Positions 1 through 10,310 of a stretch of 64,000 nt of DNA are shown here, one piece after another. The stretch's first letter is position 1. Every line of letters starts with the position of its first letter. The position numbers were made by a program, and so were the translations under genes. The stretch is taken from NCBI RefSeq assembly GCF_963259705.1, contig NC_081842.1:60772787-60836786 (forward strand), written 5' to 3'. This DNA comes from Myotis daubentonii. Lineage: Eukaryota > Chordata > Mammalia > Chiroptera > Vespertilionidae. The notes under the pieces are model-generated. The model was given only the letters and a program-made list of their open reading frames with translations. It did no database searches and was not told the origin of the DNA.

Positions 1-399
1 GAAAAGCTAAAGGAGTTCATCACCACCAAACCAGTATTATATAAAATGCTGAAAGGTATCCTTTAAGAAGAGGAAGAAGAGAAAGGTAAAGATACAAATT
101 ATGAACAACAAATATGCATCTATCAACAAGTGAATAAACAATCTGATGAACAGAATAAACTGGTGATTATAATAGAATCAGGGACATAGAAAGGGAATGG
201 ACTGACTATTCTTGGGGGGGAAAGGGGTGTGGGAGATGCGGGAAGAGACTGGACAAAACTCATGCACCTATGGATGAGGACAGTGGGTGGGGAGGGAGGG
301 CGGAGGGTACGGCGGGAACTGGGAGGAGGGGAGTTATGGGGGGGGGGGAAGAGGAACAAATGTAATAATCTGAACAATAAAGATTTAATTAAAAAAAAA
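1..399 (+). mobile_element. 3' end of a half-LINE-1 (HAL1) element, cut by the window start
   Basis: Positions 1-66 encode the last 21 residues and stop of a LINE-1-type ORF1 protein (starts EKLKEFITTKP, ends KGIL). They match the C terminus of the complete ORF1 at 57865-58713 on the other strand. After the stop comes the same 3' UTR as in that element, with a G-rich tract near 210-350 and the ending AACAATAAAGATTTAATT followed by an A-run. No ORF2 lies between the ORF1 stop and the tail, which defines HAL1. The 5' part lies outside the window, so the target-site duplication cannot be checked. Confidence 0.85.
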
Positions 400-407
400 A
401 GAAATTA

Positions 408-960
408 GAATTAGCACATGACCAAACAATTCCCCTCCTTAAGTATATATCTAAGAAAACTGAAAACATGTCCACACAAAAACTTATACACCAATATTCA
501 GCATCATTCATCATAGCCAAAAAGTGAAAATAATCCAAATTTCCATCAACTGATGAATGGATAAAATGTGTTATATTCATATAGTGGAATATATTATTCA
601 GCAATAAAGATAAATGAAGTGTAGATACATGCTATAACATGAACCTTGAAAATATTATAATTCTGAGTGAAAGAAGCCAATTACCACATATTGTATTATT
701 CCATTTATATAAAAGGTCCAAATAGTAAAATCTATTGTCCAGAAAGCAGATTAGTGTTTGCCTAGGACTGAAGGCATACTGGGAGGAATGGAGTAACTGC
801 TTATGGATATGGGATTTCTTTCTGGGGTAATAAATATATTCCAAAATTAGAGAGTGATAATGATTGCACAACTCTGTGAATATATTAAAACAACTGAATT
901 GCACACTTCAAATGGATGAATTTTATGGCATGTGAATTATATTTCGTAAAGGTGTTTAAA
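408..960 (+). mobile_element. Old LINE-1 3' end fragment
   Basis: The sequence follows the ORF2 tail and 3' UTR of older mammalian LINE-1s: the Asp-Gly-Tyr-type end of ORF2 (CATCAACTGATGAATGGATAA), the TATAGTGGAATATTATTCAGC region and the ACTGAATTGCACACTTC stretch. It is much more diverged than the HAL1 copy just upstream. All reading frames are broken. Confidence 0.7.
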
Positions 961-1729
961 CAGATTTTTAAAGTATAGCTCTCTTGTATTATAAAAATAA
1001 TGCATATTCATTATAGAATGCTGCATAAGACAGGCAAGTAAAAAGAAAAAAAATTAATCCAATTATGCAGATATAACTAGTGATTGTCATTAATAATAAT
1101 AGTTATTATTATTATACATCCTATCTTTTTAATATGCATACAGTTAAACAACTTGGGCTCATCTGACACATACAAGCTTATACCTTGCTTTTTTAATTTA
1201 ACATTATGTTGGGAGCCTTTCCCTATGTCATTAAAATTTTTAGGGTATAATTTTAATAGTTGTAAAATATTCACAGCAAGTTACTGGGAGATCCAGTATT
1301 GCAAAAGGGTCTTGAATGCTTGATTAACTGCCATGCCCATATTTACCAAACCTGAAAGGTGACCAATCAACCTTTGCATGGAGTCAGACTTCCTTCAAAC
1401 TTCTCAGGTAGAGTCTGTACAACCTTGGACCACTATCTTACCTCTCTGGACTTGTTTCCTCACTCTTACATGCTGTGGTTAGTAGAGATGATGGCTGAAG
1501 TCCCTGCCAGATCTAACCCTCCAAGGAGCTCTTGGTAAGGATCTAAGTCAGGGGCATGGGAAAGTAGAAGGAATTAGCCTATAGTGCAAGTTTAATCATC
1601 ACCATCACCTTCCTCCTGAAAGGAGAGGCAGGTAGAGCCACCTGTGGCAGCATGTCTGGATGACGCCGCCTGAGGCTCTGGATGCTACAACAAGGAACTT
1701 ACTGCCCCCTGAGTCAACTATGTTATTGT
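961..1729. other. Unassigned intergenic sequence
   Basis: AT-rich sequence with short weak ORFs on both strands. I recognise no gene, RNA or dated repeat here, apart from possible traces of an old SINE near 1370-1545. Confidence 0.4.
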
Positions 1730-1915
1730 GGAAAGTATACAGGCCTTTGTTAACATTTAGGTCTGGGTTCAATCCTAGGATCTAATACTTTCAGCTCTGT
1801 GGCCTTTAGAACTTGACCTTCTCTCTCTGTTTCCTTCACTGCTAAATGGGGTAATAATATCTACCTCAGAGATCACTGTGGGGTTAAATGTGGTATGTGA
1901 AGGTACCTAGGTCCA
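1730..1915 (+). repeat. MIR-type ancient SINE
   Basis: It shows the MIR order of elements: a GGTTCAATCC-like B box, a stretch like 'ctctgtggcctt... cctctctctgtttcc', then 'taaatggggtaataatatctacctca' and 'gttaaatgtgg'. It is well diverged, as expected for a repeat older than the bat radiation. Confidence 0.6.
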
Positions 1916-2224
1916 CCCTAACGTACCATTTATATTCAATAGATACATGTTCCTTTTCTTATACACTTTTTCAAGTCCTTACATCCCTCCTTGAGGGACA
2001 GGAAACAGTTTGAAAGCAACAGAACTGACACACACAAAATTACCCATCAAATTTTCTCTCAAGGACTCTATCAAGGAGCTGGAAGGTCCCCAGAATGTAG
2101 CTAGATAGCAACATTAAGACTGCCCAGGACTCACGAATGAGGCAGGAACTTCATTTCTGGTCTCATTACTTATCACACAGGGGCTCCCCTTCTCCGGACT
2201 TCGATCAATTCACGCAGTTTGTGG

Positions 2225-2450
2225 TCTTAGGTATAGAAATGCTGTGTGGCATAAGAAAACAAGGTGCATGAAGTTTGGATTCAGAAAGAATGGGTTTGAA
2301 TCCTAACTCTTGTGCTTATTAGCCATGTCCTTAGTCTATTTAACTTCTTGGATTCCTCATAAAGGAAGGGGACAATAACAATTACCTTGCAAGGTGGAGG
2401 AAGGACTTAAAATGAAATATATAACGTGCCAGGCATGTGGTGAGAGGCTG
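2225..2450 (+). repeat. MIR-type ancient SINE
   Basis: The segment has 'gggtttgaatcctaactct', the conserved core 'cttattagccatgtcc', a stretch like 'cctcataaaggaaggggacaataacaattacctt' and the end 'gtgccaggcatg'. This is the colinear layout of MIR. Confidence 0.65.
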
Positions 2451-2744
2451 CTAAATGGCCTGTCACATCATAAAGTTGATGTGCTTAGCAGGGGGACAGA
2501 CGCCTCATCAATAATAACTGCCACATCCATCGGGATAAACGTTGTCAGTCCCTGAAGTGTGGTCTCTTTTCAAACCCAAAGAGACTCCACTTTACCACCT
2601 TCTCTTGCCCCAAAGTACAAGCTTATGTTTCGGATGTTTCTTTAAATCTCCAAAGAGCCCAGAAGTACCTGATACATTTGGCATTCAGTAAATATTAATG
2701 ATTGATAACTTCCCAGTGGTGAAATACAACCTGCCTTCACTCAC

Positions 2745-3660
2745 TTACTCGGGTACTTGCAGATGATTCTGAAGGGTTGGTTGTTCACATCTGACGCTGT
2801 TATGTGGGTAGACATATTTCTCATTCAACTTGACAGGGTATTTCAGGATGGAGAACATCCTGGAGAGGCCATTAATCTCCTCCTCCAGGACCTCCACAGT
2901 ACTATGGTTGCTCAAGTCCCTCTCTGCCCGGTCCAACCAGGTCACATTGGGCTATAGGTACCAGCCCTTGGAGATGCACATGGCCACATCCTCATCATCA
3001 ATCCTATCAAATACACCTGGGGCATTTCAGAGTTGGGTTGAAAAAAAAAATAACAAAGCAATTAGTTCCTTTATTATTTCAGCCCCAGGAGGATCGGGCT
3101 AGCAGAAATCTTGCCCTGAGTTTTTACATTAACTTTTATGTAGGCAACACAACTTGAGGTTTACTGTAGTTAAAATTCTGATCCAGGCACAGTGAGAGGA
3201 AATCAGGAAACATGTATGCTCCTGCCCTCTGGGTCTCAGGTACTACTGCTGTATTTATTTTTGGAATCTTCCCCTTTTGGGGGATTCATTTCGAATTTCC
3301 CACTGACCTCATATGCTCTGCCGAGAAATACAGAAGATAACATAATTCTCACTGTCAACTTCTCACTCTTTCAGCTCCTACCCTGGAGGAATTCTGCCAT
3401 ATGCCTCCCTCCACTACCCTGTGAGATCTCCAAGTAATTCCTTGCCTTCTACTATTGGCTTAATTGTACTTTCCAATCTTCCATATGGTGAGATGGCTGA
3501 GCACTTGTAGATAGCTTCATCCATGAAACCCACATTTCTTAGTAAAAGTGATAGAGTCCCCTCAGAAATTTCAACCTGATCCATGGAGACTCTTCCCTCA
3601 TACAAAGAGTTTTGGTTCTCTAGTTGCTCTGTGTTATTGTGAAATTGGTAAACCAACTTA
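2745..3660 (-). pseudogene. Degraded B7/butyrophilin-like gene piece (Ig V-like and Ig C-like segments)
   Basis: On the minus strand, 3656-3414 encodes the second half of an Ig V-set domain: GR at strand D, then a G-x-L-S-L-L-L-R-N-V strand E and D-E-A-I-Y-K-C before strand F. About 400 bp further on, 3030-2745 encodes an Ig C-like domain with D-E-D-V-A-M-C, S-K-G-W-Y, N-V-T-W and several N-glycosylation sequons. This V-then-C order with the W-Y/W-F motif is seen in B7 and butyrophilin proteins. The C-like frame is interrupted by an in-frame TAG (plus 2952-2954), right after the G-W-Y-L residues. The first half of the V domain, leader and membrane exons are not visible. I infer an inactive relic; I cannot name the parent gene. 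The two parts could be exons separated by an intron rather than a retrocopy. Confidence 0.5.
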
Positions 3661-3880
3661 GAGAAAACTTAAAAAAAACAAACCCATAGTACCCAAAGAA
3701 GTGGAAATATTCTTTATAATTTTTACCTCATAATCCTCTGGGATGTTGTCTCTTTCCTAAGAAAACTCAAGATTTTCTGTGCCCTCCACAAAGGAGAAAT
3801 GGCAGGAGAGGGTAACATCACTGAAAAGGTTAAAGAAGCAACGAACTTACTAAAGCACTTATAAAGACCAGTGAATACTG

Positions 3881-4095
3881 CCCAGGCCAGCGTGGTTCAG
3901 TTAGTTGGAGCATCATTCCATACACCAAAGGTTGCAGATTTGATTCCCGGTCAGGGCACATAACCAGGTTGCAGGTTTGATTCCTGGTCAGGGTGAGTAT
4001 TTGAGGCAATCAATGGATGCTTGCTTCTCTGTCACATTGATGTTTCTCTCTCTAATTTAATTTAAAAAATTTTTAAATTAAAAAATATTAAAACA
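3881..4095 (+). mobile_element. tRNA-derived SINE (VES-like), old copy
   Basis: A tRNA-like head (GGTTCAGTTAGTTGGAGC A-box region, GATTTGATTCCCGG B-box region) is followed by the SINE body and an A/T-rich tail. A 16-bp duplication with two mismatches flanks it (3865-3880 and 4096-4111), so both ends are supported. Confidence 0.75.
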
Positions 4096-4529
4096 AGACC
4101 AGTGCCTACTGTATCAGGTAGGATTTAATAACAGGTAAAGGAAATCACTGTAGCTGTTTCAAGCAGATAGAAATTTAATACAGAAATTTGGCATTTACAA
4201 AATCATTGGAAGATTGAAAGAATGAGCCCGAAGATGGGCATAGAAGGTGAGATTTGCAATGTGTGTGTTTTGCCTGTCCCCACATTATGCTAGGTACAGA
4301 ATGCTCTTTCCTTAATTCCTACCTCAGTGTTAGAAAAAAGATTAAACGGATTAATTCAGGAAAAGCTTTTAGAACAAATCTAGCTCATTGAAAACACTTA
4401 ATAAGTGTTATCTGACATATTAGTCAGGATTCTCCAGAGAAATAGAACAAACAAAGCCTATATAAAGAGATCACGTTATTATGGAGGTGAGAGACCCAAG
4501 ATCTGCAGTGGGCAAGGTGGAGATGCAAG

Positions 4530-5030
4530 AATTCAATGGTATATGATTTCACTTATATGTGGAATCTAAAGAACAAAATAAACAGACAAAATAGAAACAG
4601 AGAACAGGCTGACAAATGTCAGAGGGGCAGGGGTTAGGGGACTCAGTGAAAAAGGTGAAGGAATTAAGCAGTACAAATTGGTAGTTACAGAATAGTTACA
4701 GGGATATGGATTGCAGCATGGGGAATATGGTCAATAATGTCATGATAACGGAGTATGGGGCAGGTGGGTGCTTGGGACATCAGGGGACCACTCTGTAGAG
4801 TGCATGATTTCTGGCCACTTTTCTGTGCATCTGAAGCTAATGCAGAATAGTAATGAATGTCAACCATGGTTGAAAAAAATATCTTGGAAAACATGGAAGA
4901 GAAATTATAAAGGAAATAGAATGCATGTAACGTATCCCTGTTCCTGGACATTTTGCTTCAATTTGTGATATGGTTATCCCCATATATCTCTGTATGTTTG
5001 TATGCTTAAAAAGAAAAGGGATACAATGGT
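4530..5030 (+). mobile_element. LINE-1 3' region fragment
   Basis: The motif 'ggtatatgatttcacttata' with 'gtggaatctaaagaacaaaa' and the following 'aggggcaggggttaggg' and 'aggtgaag' parts match the ORF2-end/3' UTR junction of laurasiatherian LINE-1s. Frames are broken. The 5' boundary is approximate. Confidence 0.55.
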
Positions 5031-5154
5031 ATATTCCAGTCGAACTTTGAAGGCTCAAGACGAGGGAGAGCCTGTTTCAGTTCGAGTCTTGCTCAAATTG
5101 CTGCCATTTGTTTAATGTGGTTATAATCAAGAAGCAATGGATTATAGTTTTAAA

Positions 5155-5315
5155 TAAATCTTAGTCTGAAGATGTGTAAATTCAAGTTCTAAATGTCCCC
5201 AATGCCTAAGTCATTTCACATTGGGCAAGTCACTTAATCTCTGAATTATAGGTTCCTTATATATAATTAGGATGAGAACACCTGCCCCAGGTTGTTATGA
5301 AATGCTTTGGGATCC
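5155..5315 (+). repeat. MIR-type ancient SINE
   Basis: 'aattcaagttctaaatg', 'gggcaagtcacttaatctctgaa' and 'aggatgagaacacctgccccaggttgttatga' follow the order of the MIR core and 3' part. Confidence 0.6.
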
Positions 5316-5618
5316 TAGAGACATGGCTTAGTCATTTTTCAGATGGACAGAGGAGTGAACCAAATGGGTGGATACCTTAGTAAGCTGCCCCTTTTCCCAA
5401 CCTCTGTCATAAGAATATGTAACTTGCTCATGAAGGGTCCTTAATTCAAGCTTCTCAGGAAAGGGTCTCAGACTCAGGAATCCAAAGGTTCTAGCCAGCA
5501 AATCATGGAACACAAACTACTGGTGATGTAATTGGTAATATAAAAGCTAACTTCTGATGTGTCTGCAGATGGTCCTATTTAAACTTGAATAACTCTTCTA
5601 TTTGTTTCAATCTGCATT

Positions 5619-6162
5619 CTTTAAAATATATTTTTACTGATTTCCTTCCGAGAGGAAGGGAGAGGGAGAGAGAGGTAGAAATATCAATAAAGAGAGAGAA
5701 TCATTGATCAGCTGCCTCCTGCATGCCCCACACTGGGGATCAAGCCCATAACCCGGGCATGTGCCTGTTAGGTTTGATGGAGCATTTGAATTGGTACCCT
5801 TGCCCCTGGAACTGGCTTTTTAGGTCATTACACTATGGACATTCCCTTTGCTGAAGACCACTTTTCACTCGCGGTGACCACATTCCATGATCTCCCCTCC
5901 GGGTATGCACGAAGAAGTCTCCGCCCAGAAAAATCCCGCCAAAAGTCCTTTAAAAGCCACTGACTCCCCTGACTGGGTGCTGGAGCCATCCAGGCTCAGC
6001 TACCTGGTGCGTGGATGATTGAATAAATTCGTAATCTCTAACCACTCTGGCCTCCCGCATTCCTCCGTGCTTTCCTCCTTCCGCAACCTAACAGTGTCCT
6101 GACTGGGAATCAAATCGTGACCTCCTGGTTCATAGATCGATGCTCAACTGCTGAGCCACACT
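5619..6162 (-). mobile_element. VES-type SINE interrupted by a solo LTR
   Basis: Read on the minus strand, a tRNA-like head (plus strand 6094-6162, ending ...GAGCCACAC) and a SINE body (5619-5765) form one element of the usual order. It is split at 5766 by a 328-bp LTR. Joining the two parts restores the body sequence seen in the uninterrupted SINE at 45497-45712. Confidence 0.8.
5766..6093 (+). mobile_element. Solo retroviral LTR (328 bp) nested in a SINE
   Basis: The segment begins TGTTAGG and ends CCTAACA, the inverted-repeat ends of a retroviral LTR. It has a TTTAAAAG TATA-like box near 5950 and an AATAAA signal near 6023, so the transcribed strand is +. A 5-bp target duplication flanks it (GTGCC at 5761-5765, GTGTC at 6094-6098, one mismatch). 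No internal retroviral sequence remains. A 4-5 bp duplication would fit a class I or III endogenous retrovirus. Confidence 0.8.
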
Positions 6163-6177
6163 GTATTATTTCTAGAC

Positions 6178-6412
6178 CAGTGATGGCGAACCTTTTGAGC
6201 TCGGCGTGTCAGCATTTGGAAAAACCCTAACTTAACTCTGGTGCCGTGTCACATATAGAAATTTTTTGATATTTGCAACCATAGTAAAACAAAGACTTAT
6301 ATTTTTGATATTTATTTTATATACGTAAATGCCATTTAACAAAGAAAAATCAACCAAAAAAATGAGTTTGCGTGTCACCTCTGACACGCGTGTCATAGGT
6401 TCGCCATCACTG
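6178..6412. mobile_element. Short non-autonomous hAT element, 235-bp family, copy 1
   Basis: Terminal inverted repeats CAGTGATGGCGAACC... and ...GGTTCGCCATCACTG flank a short AT-rich body with no ORF. A perfect 8-bp duplication TTCTAGAC lies at 6170-6177 and 6413-6420, the hAT signature. Two further copies are at 48343-48577 (opposite orientation) and 61049-61275. Confidence 0.92.
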
Positions 6413-6713
6413 TTCTAGACCATGTGTCTTTAGTTTCCCAAGGCCTAACAAGCTGAGGTAAAAACTCAGCAAAAAGCTAGTAATATGGGAAAACACTTTA
6501 AAAACTGTAGAAAGACACTATTTCTGAAGCACCTCTTATAGTACCTAGCACATAGTATTAAGCTGTCAACAGTTGCTCTACAATGTAAGGTATTATTAGA
6601 ACTAACATACCTTTCTCTTCCTCACCTACACACACACCCATTCCTTTAATGTATTTGTTTTGGTTGTTCCTGACCACGAGTGAATTATCATCTTACTTTG
6701 ACCTACTACTCCC

Positions 6714-6718
<5 letters not shown>

Positions 6719-6766
<48 letters not shown>
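6719..6766. repeat. (CA)n microsatellite
   Basis: About 24 uninterrupted CA units. No gene or element boundary coincides with it. Confidence 0.95.
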
Positions 6767-6767
<1 letters not shown>

Positions 6768-7088
6768 CCCAGTTACAGTAACCTGGGTGGACCAGGTCTT
6801 GCACTAACTCCTGAGTAGATCCCTGGAGCCTGAGACCTGTTGCCTTCAAGCTGCTGTGAGCTTTAAGAGACCAGCAGTCCAGCAGAACTGCTATAGGTCC
6901 CTGAGAGATAGCATGTGCCTGAAAACTCTAAACATGTTTCATCACTTTTCAGAGTAGTTACATTGCAGATTTTGGATACATGCCTTTTAAAAAGAAATTG
7001 TTGCATATATACTTGGAGTTAGCTGAATTATGTTAATATTTCAACATGAATATACTGTGCATCCCAACATTTTTGAAGAATTGAGTAG

Positions 7089-7890
7089 TGCCGGGGTCCA
7101 GCCCCAGCAGGTCCAGGGGTTCCCAAAGGCGTAGACGGAGTTGGCGAAGAAGGAATGACACGGGGGCAGTGTTCAGTTGATCAGCAGCCTAGCCAGGATC
7201 TCTAGCCCGGGTCTCCAGCCAAGTTCTGGTCTGGATCTCCAGAGAGGTTCTGCTTCGGATCTCCAGCGAGCTTCTGTAGCCATGTTCCCTCGCTAGGTTC
7301 TCCAGCCAGGTTCTGTCCAGGCTCTCCAGTCAGGTTCAGTGTCCAGGTTCCAGTCAGGTTCTCCTGCCAATCTCTGTAGTCAGGTTCAGTCCAGGATCCC
7401 TTGCCATGTTCTCCCGCTAGGCTCTGTCTCTAGGCTCCGAGGCCAGTCCCTCTCCAGGATCCTCCGGCATGCTCTCTCCAGCGAAGTTCTTCTGTCTCCA
7501 GGCTCCGTGTAGGTTCTGTCTTCTTGATTCTGTTCTAAGTTCTGTGTCTTTCTGTCTTGTTACAACTGTATTTATACCAGTTGATTCAATCCTATCAATC
7601 TCTATTACAAAGGTTAGGGCGTTTCTTATCTCCATTCCAGGGAGAAAAGATTATGTAGTTTAAGCATGATTGTTCGTAGTTAAAGGGATTAATTACCCGC
7701 CTGGCACTTAGTTGAGGGGTTTTATTCCCTCCCTCACTTCAGGGGAAAATCCCTACCTGGGGATTCAACCTTTCTCGGAGAGGTGACTTTGGTTAAAACA
7801 CAGCGCCAAGAAGGTGAGCAAACATATTAAGAACCGTATGCCATATATGCCAGGTCCCTTGAAACAGTAAGGATGGACCGGCTCCCGGCA
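7089..7890 (-). mobile_element. Solo class II retroviral LTR (802 bp)
   Basis: The ends TGCCGGGG... and ...CTCCCGGCA form the LTR inverted repeat. A perfect 6-bp duplication GAGTAG lies at 7083-7088 and 7891-7896; six bases is usual for class II (beta-type) endogenous retroviruses. The orientation is taken from the sister copy at 9503-10304, where a primer-binding site shows that transcription runs on the minus strand; an AATAAA on that strand lies near 7730. The part at 7100-7510 is a run of degenerate short repeats rich in CCAGG/GGTTCT. ORFs read through it look incidental. Confidence 0.9.
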
Positions 7891-7896
7891 GAGTAG

Positions 7897-9352
7897 AGTT
7901 ATAAAAAAGAACACCCTGTGTTCACTGCCCATCCAGATTTTTCAGGACAGATCTCATTCCAAATATCCTGTGATACTTACACTATAAATCGGCACATGTC
8001 AGAGTCATCTAAAGTGCAGGGATATGGGGGGTGGGGGGGAGGGCCTAGATTTCTTTTTTTTTTTTTTTTTTAGTTGGGGGAGTTCAAATCATAGGTGTGA
8101 ATAAGTGTAGTTATCCAGATATGGCCTCAAATGGACAAACCAAATTGGGGGTGTGGGGAGGCTTTTCTCATTAAAAAATGAAATTAGAGTAAACAATAAT
8201 GCTTTACAATTTGTGTCTATTTCCCCATCTGTTCTTCACTATTTCTGGTGAAACAAATACAGCATAAAACAAATGAAAAGACTGAGGTTCAGAGATTAAA
8301 TCACTTGCTTTAAAACACACACACAAAAAAAAACACCTCCAAATCACTATTTTCTTCACTATCTCCAAAGCTGTCTTAGAAATATCCATAAGGTAGTTTT
8401 TGAAAAGCAACTCACCTGCATCATTAATAAGCAGAAGTATGTTGATAGTCAACAAAAAGAAAGGTAGAAAACTTGCCTCAGCCGAAAAAGAGTGTGGGTC
8501 AGGCATAGCCCAGCCCCAACCCCCAACCCCCTACCCCGCTAGATCTGAGGAAAGCCCCCCAGACACTTCCTCCAGGCTCCACACCCACCAGGTACATCCT
8601 TAGCAAAGGTGCTAAGTCCCTTAGCAGAGGCTTCCAGCACCTCAGCATTCCTTATGGGATGTCTACTGAGTCAAGTTCACTCGGGCTGATCCTATGCAGA
8701 TGTGTTTGAACCTAGAATTCTATTTATCTAATATACAAAGCTCTTTCTCTAAGGGAGTCACATTTAAATTCATTTGGATGAGTCTGCCCTGAGATGATAT
8801 CTGAGAGGTCAGTGACAACTTCACAAGCCAACTGTCACTGACTGGCCTTTCCGGGTATTGCTGGGGAAAAGTCAACAGTGGAGGGGGTATGACTAGAAGA
8901 TATACAGGTGTATCTGGGAAGTTATGGAGTGATCCTTCCCAAATGGATAAAAATAGGCGTGGGGAAGGAAAAATAATTTTCCTCCCACTCTAAGTTATTC
9001 TGGCTGACCTAATAATCAAATTACATGACACAGATTAACAGGAGGGAATAATCAAATTTATTACATGTGTACATTCGTAAGAAGAGAGGACCCATGGACA
9101 ATTCAGGCAGCTGAGACTTATATGCCGTCGTCGTCGTTGTTGTTGTTGTTGTTTAGAATTGCTGGACATGATAATAAGCAGACTGATTTTAATGGGTTTT
9201 ATTACTGCTCATAGATATACCATATACCATGTACTCCTTTTATTTTCTACTTCCAGGGAAGACTATGCCCATCAAACCCATCCTTGGTGCCCAAGGCTCT
9301 GAGGCATGTACTTCCAGAGTTTCTACTATGTGTACACTTACATAAACATTTT
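7897..9352. other. Unassigned sequence between two LTR insertions
   Basis: It contains a T-run at about 8052-8072, a (GTC/GTT)n tract at 9126-9151, and a stretch at about 8990-9110 that looks like an old LTR or LINE remnant. No coding exon is recognised. Confidence 0.35.
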
Positions 9353-9358
9353 CTTTCT

Positions 9359-10304
9359 TGCCGGGGTCCAGCCCCAGCGGGTCCAGGGGTCCCCATAGGT
9401 GTGGACGGAGTTGGCGAAGATTATCCACCATCTTCCTACGGTGGAGTCCGATCCTTCCTGAGTGTGGGGCGCTTACCTAGGGGTCCCTGTTCGGGCGCCA
9501 TATGCCGGGGTCCGACCCCAGCGGGTCCAGGGGTCCCCAAAGGTGTAGACGGAGTCAGCGAAGAAGGAATGACACGGAGACAGTGTTCAGTTGATCAGCA
9601 GCCTAGCCAGGATCTCTAGCCCGGGTCTCCAGCCAAGTTCTGGTCTGGATCTCCAGAGAGGTTCTGCTTCGGATCTCCAGCGAGCTTCTGTAGCCATGTT
9701 CCCTCGCTAGGTTCTCCAGCCAGGTTCTGTCCAGGCTCTCCAGTCAGGTTCAGTGTCCAGGTTCCAGTCAGGTTCTCCTGCCAATCTCTGTAGTCAGGTT
9801 CAGTCCAGGATCCCTTGCCATGTTCTCCCGCTAGGCTCTGTCTCTAGGCTCCGAGGCCAGTCCCTCTCCAGGATCCTCCGGCATGCTCTCTCCAGCGAAG
9901 TTCTTCTGTCTCCAGGCTCCGTGTAGGTTCTGTCTTCTTGATTCTGTTCTAAGTTCTGTGTCTTTCTGTCTAGTTACAACTGTATTTATACCAGTTGATT
10001 CAATCCTATCAATCTCTATTACAAAGGTTAGGGCGTTTCTTATCTCCATTCCAGGGAGAAAAGATTATGTAGTTTAAGCATGATTGTTTGTAGTTAAAGG
10101 GATTAATTACCCGCCTGGCACTTAGTTGAGGGGTTTTATTCCCTCCCTCACTTCAGGGGAAAATCCCTACCTGGGGATTCAACCTTTCTCGGAGAGGTGA
10201 CTTTGGTTAAAACACAGCGCCAAGAAGGTGAGCAAACATATTAAGAACCGTATGCCATATATGCCAGGTCCCTTGAAACAGCAAGGATGGACCGGCTCCC
10301 GGCA
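9359..10304 (-). mobile_element. Internally deleted class II endogenous retrovirus: LTR, primer-binding site, short leader, LTR end
   Basis: Read on the minus strand: a full LTR (10304 to 9503, 802 bp, about 1% different from the LTR at 7089-7890), two bases, an 18-nt primer-binding site of the tRNA-Lys type, about 60 bp of leader with a splice-donor-like AGGTAAGC (plus 9471-9478), then only the last ~60 bp of a second LTR (9418 to 9359). The whole unit is bounded by a perfect 6-bp duplication CTTTCT (9353-9358, 10305-10310). All gag-pol-env sequence and most of the 3' LTR are gone, so nothing here codes for protein. The separate duplication shows this is a different insertion from the LTR 1.5 kb upstream. 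Confidence 0.9.
9483..9500 (-). other. Retroviral primer-binding site, lysine tRNA type
   Basis: On the minus strand the 18 bases start TGGCGCCCGAACAGGGA and sit two bases inside the LTR. This is complementary to the 3' end of tRNA-Lys, the primer used by beta-retroviruses and lentiviruses. It fixes the orientation of the element. Confidence 0.9.
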
Positions 10305-10310
10305 CTTTCT

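Noticed and set aside
7417..7663. Pairs of identical short ORFs (also at 9831-10077)
   Set aside because: They repeat because the LTR is present twice; a 72-codon and a 64-codon frame on opposite strands of one LTR are not credible genes.
9503..10304. A lentivirus, because of the Lys-type primer site
   Set aside because: The same primer type is used by beta-retroviruses; the 6-bp duplication and LTR features fit class II, and no coding sequence remains to decide otherwise.
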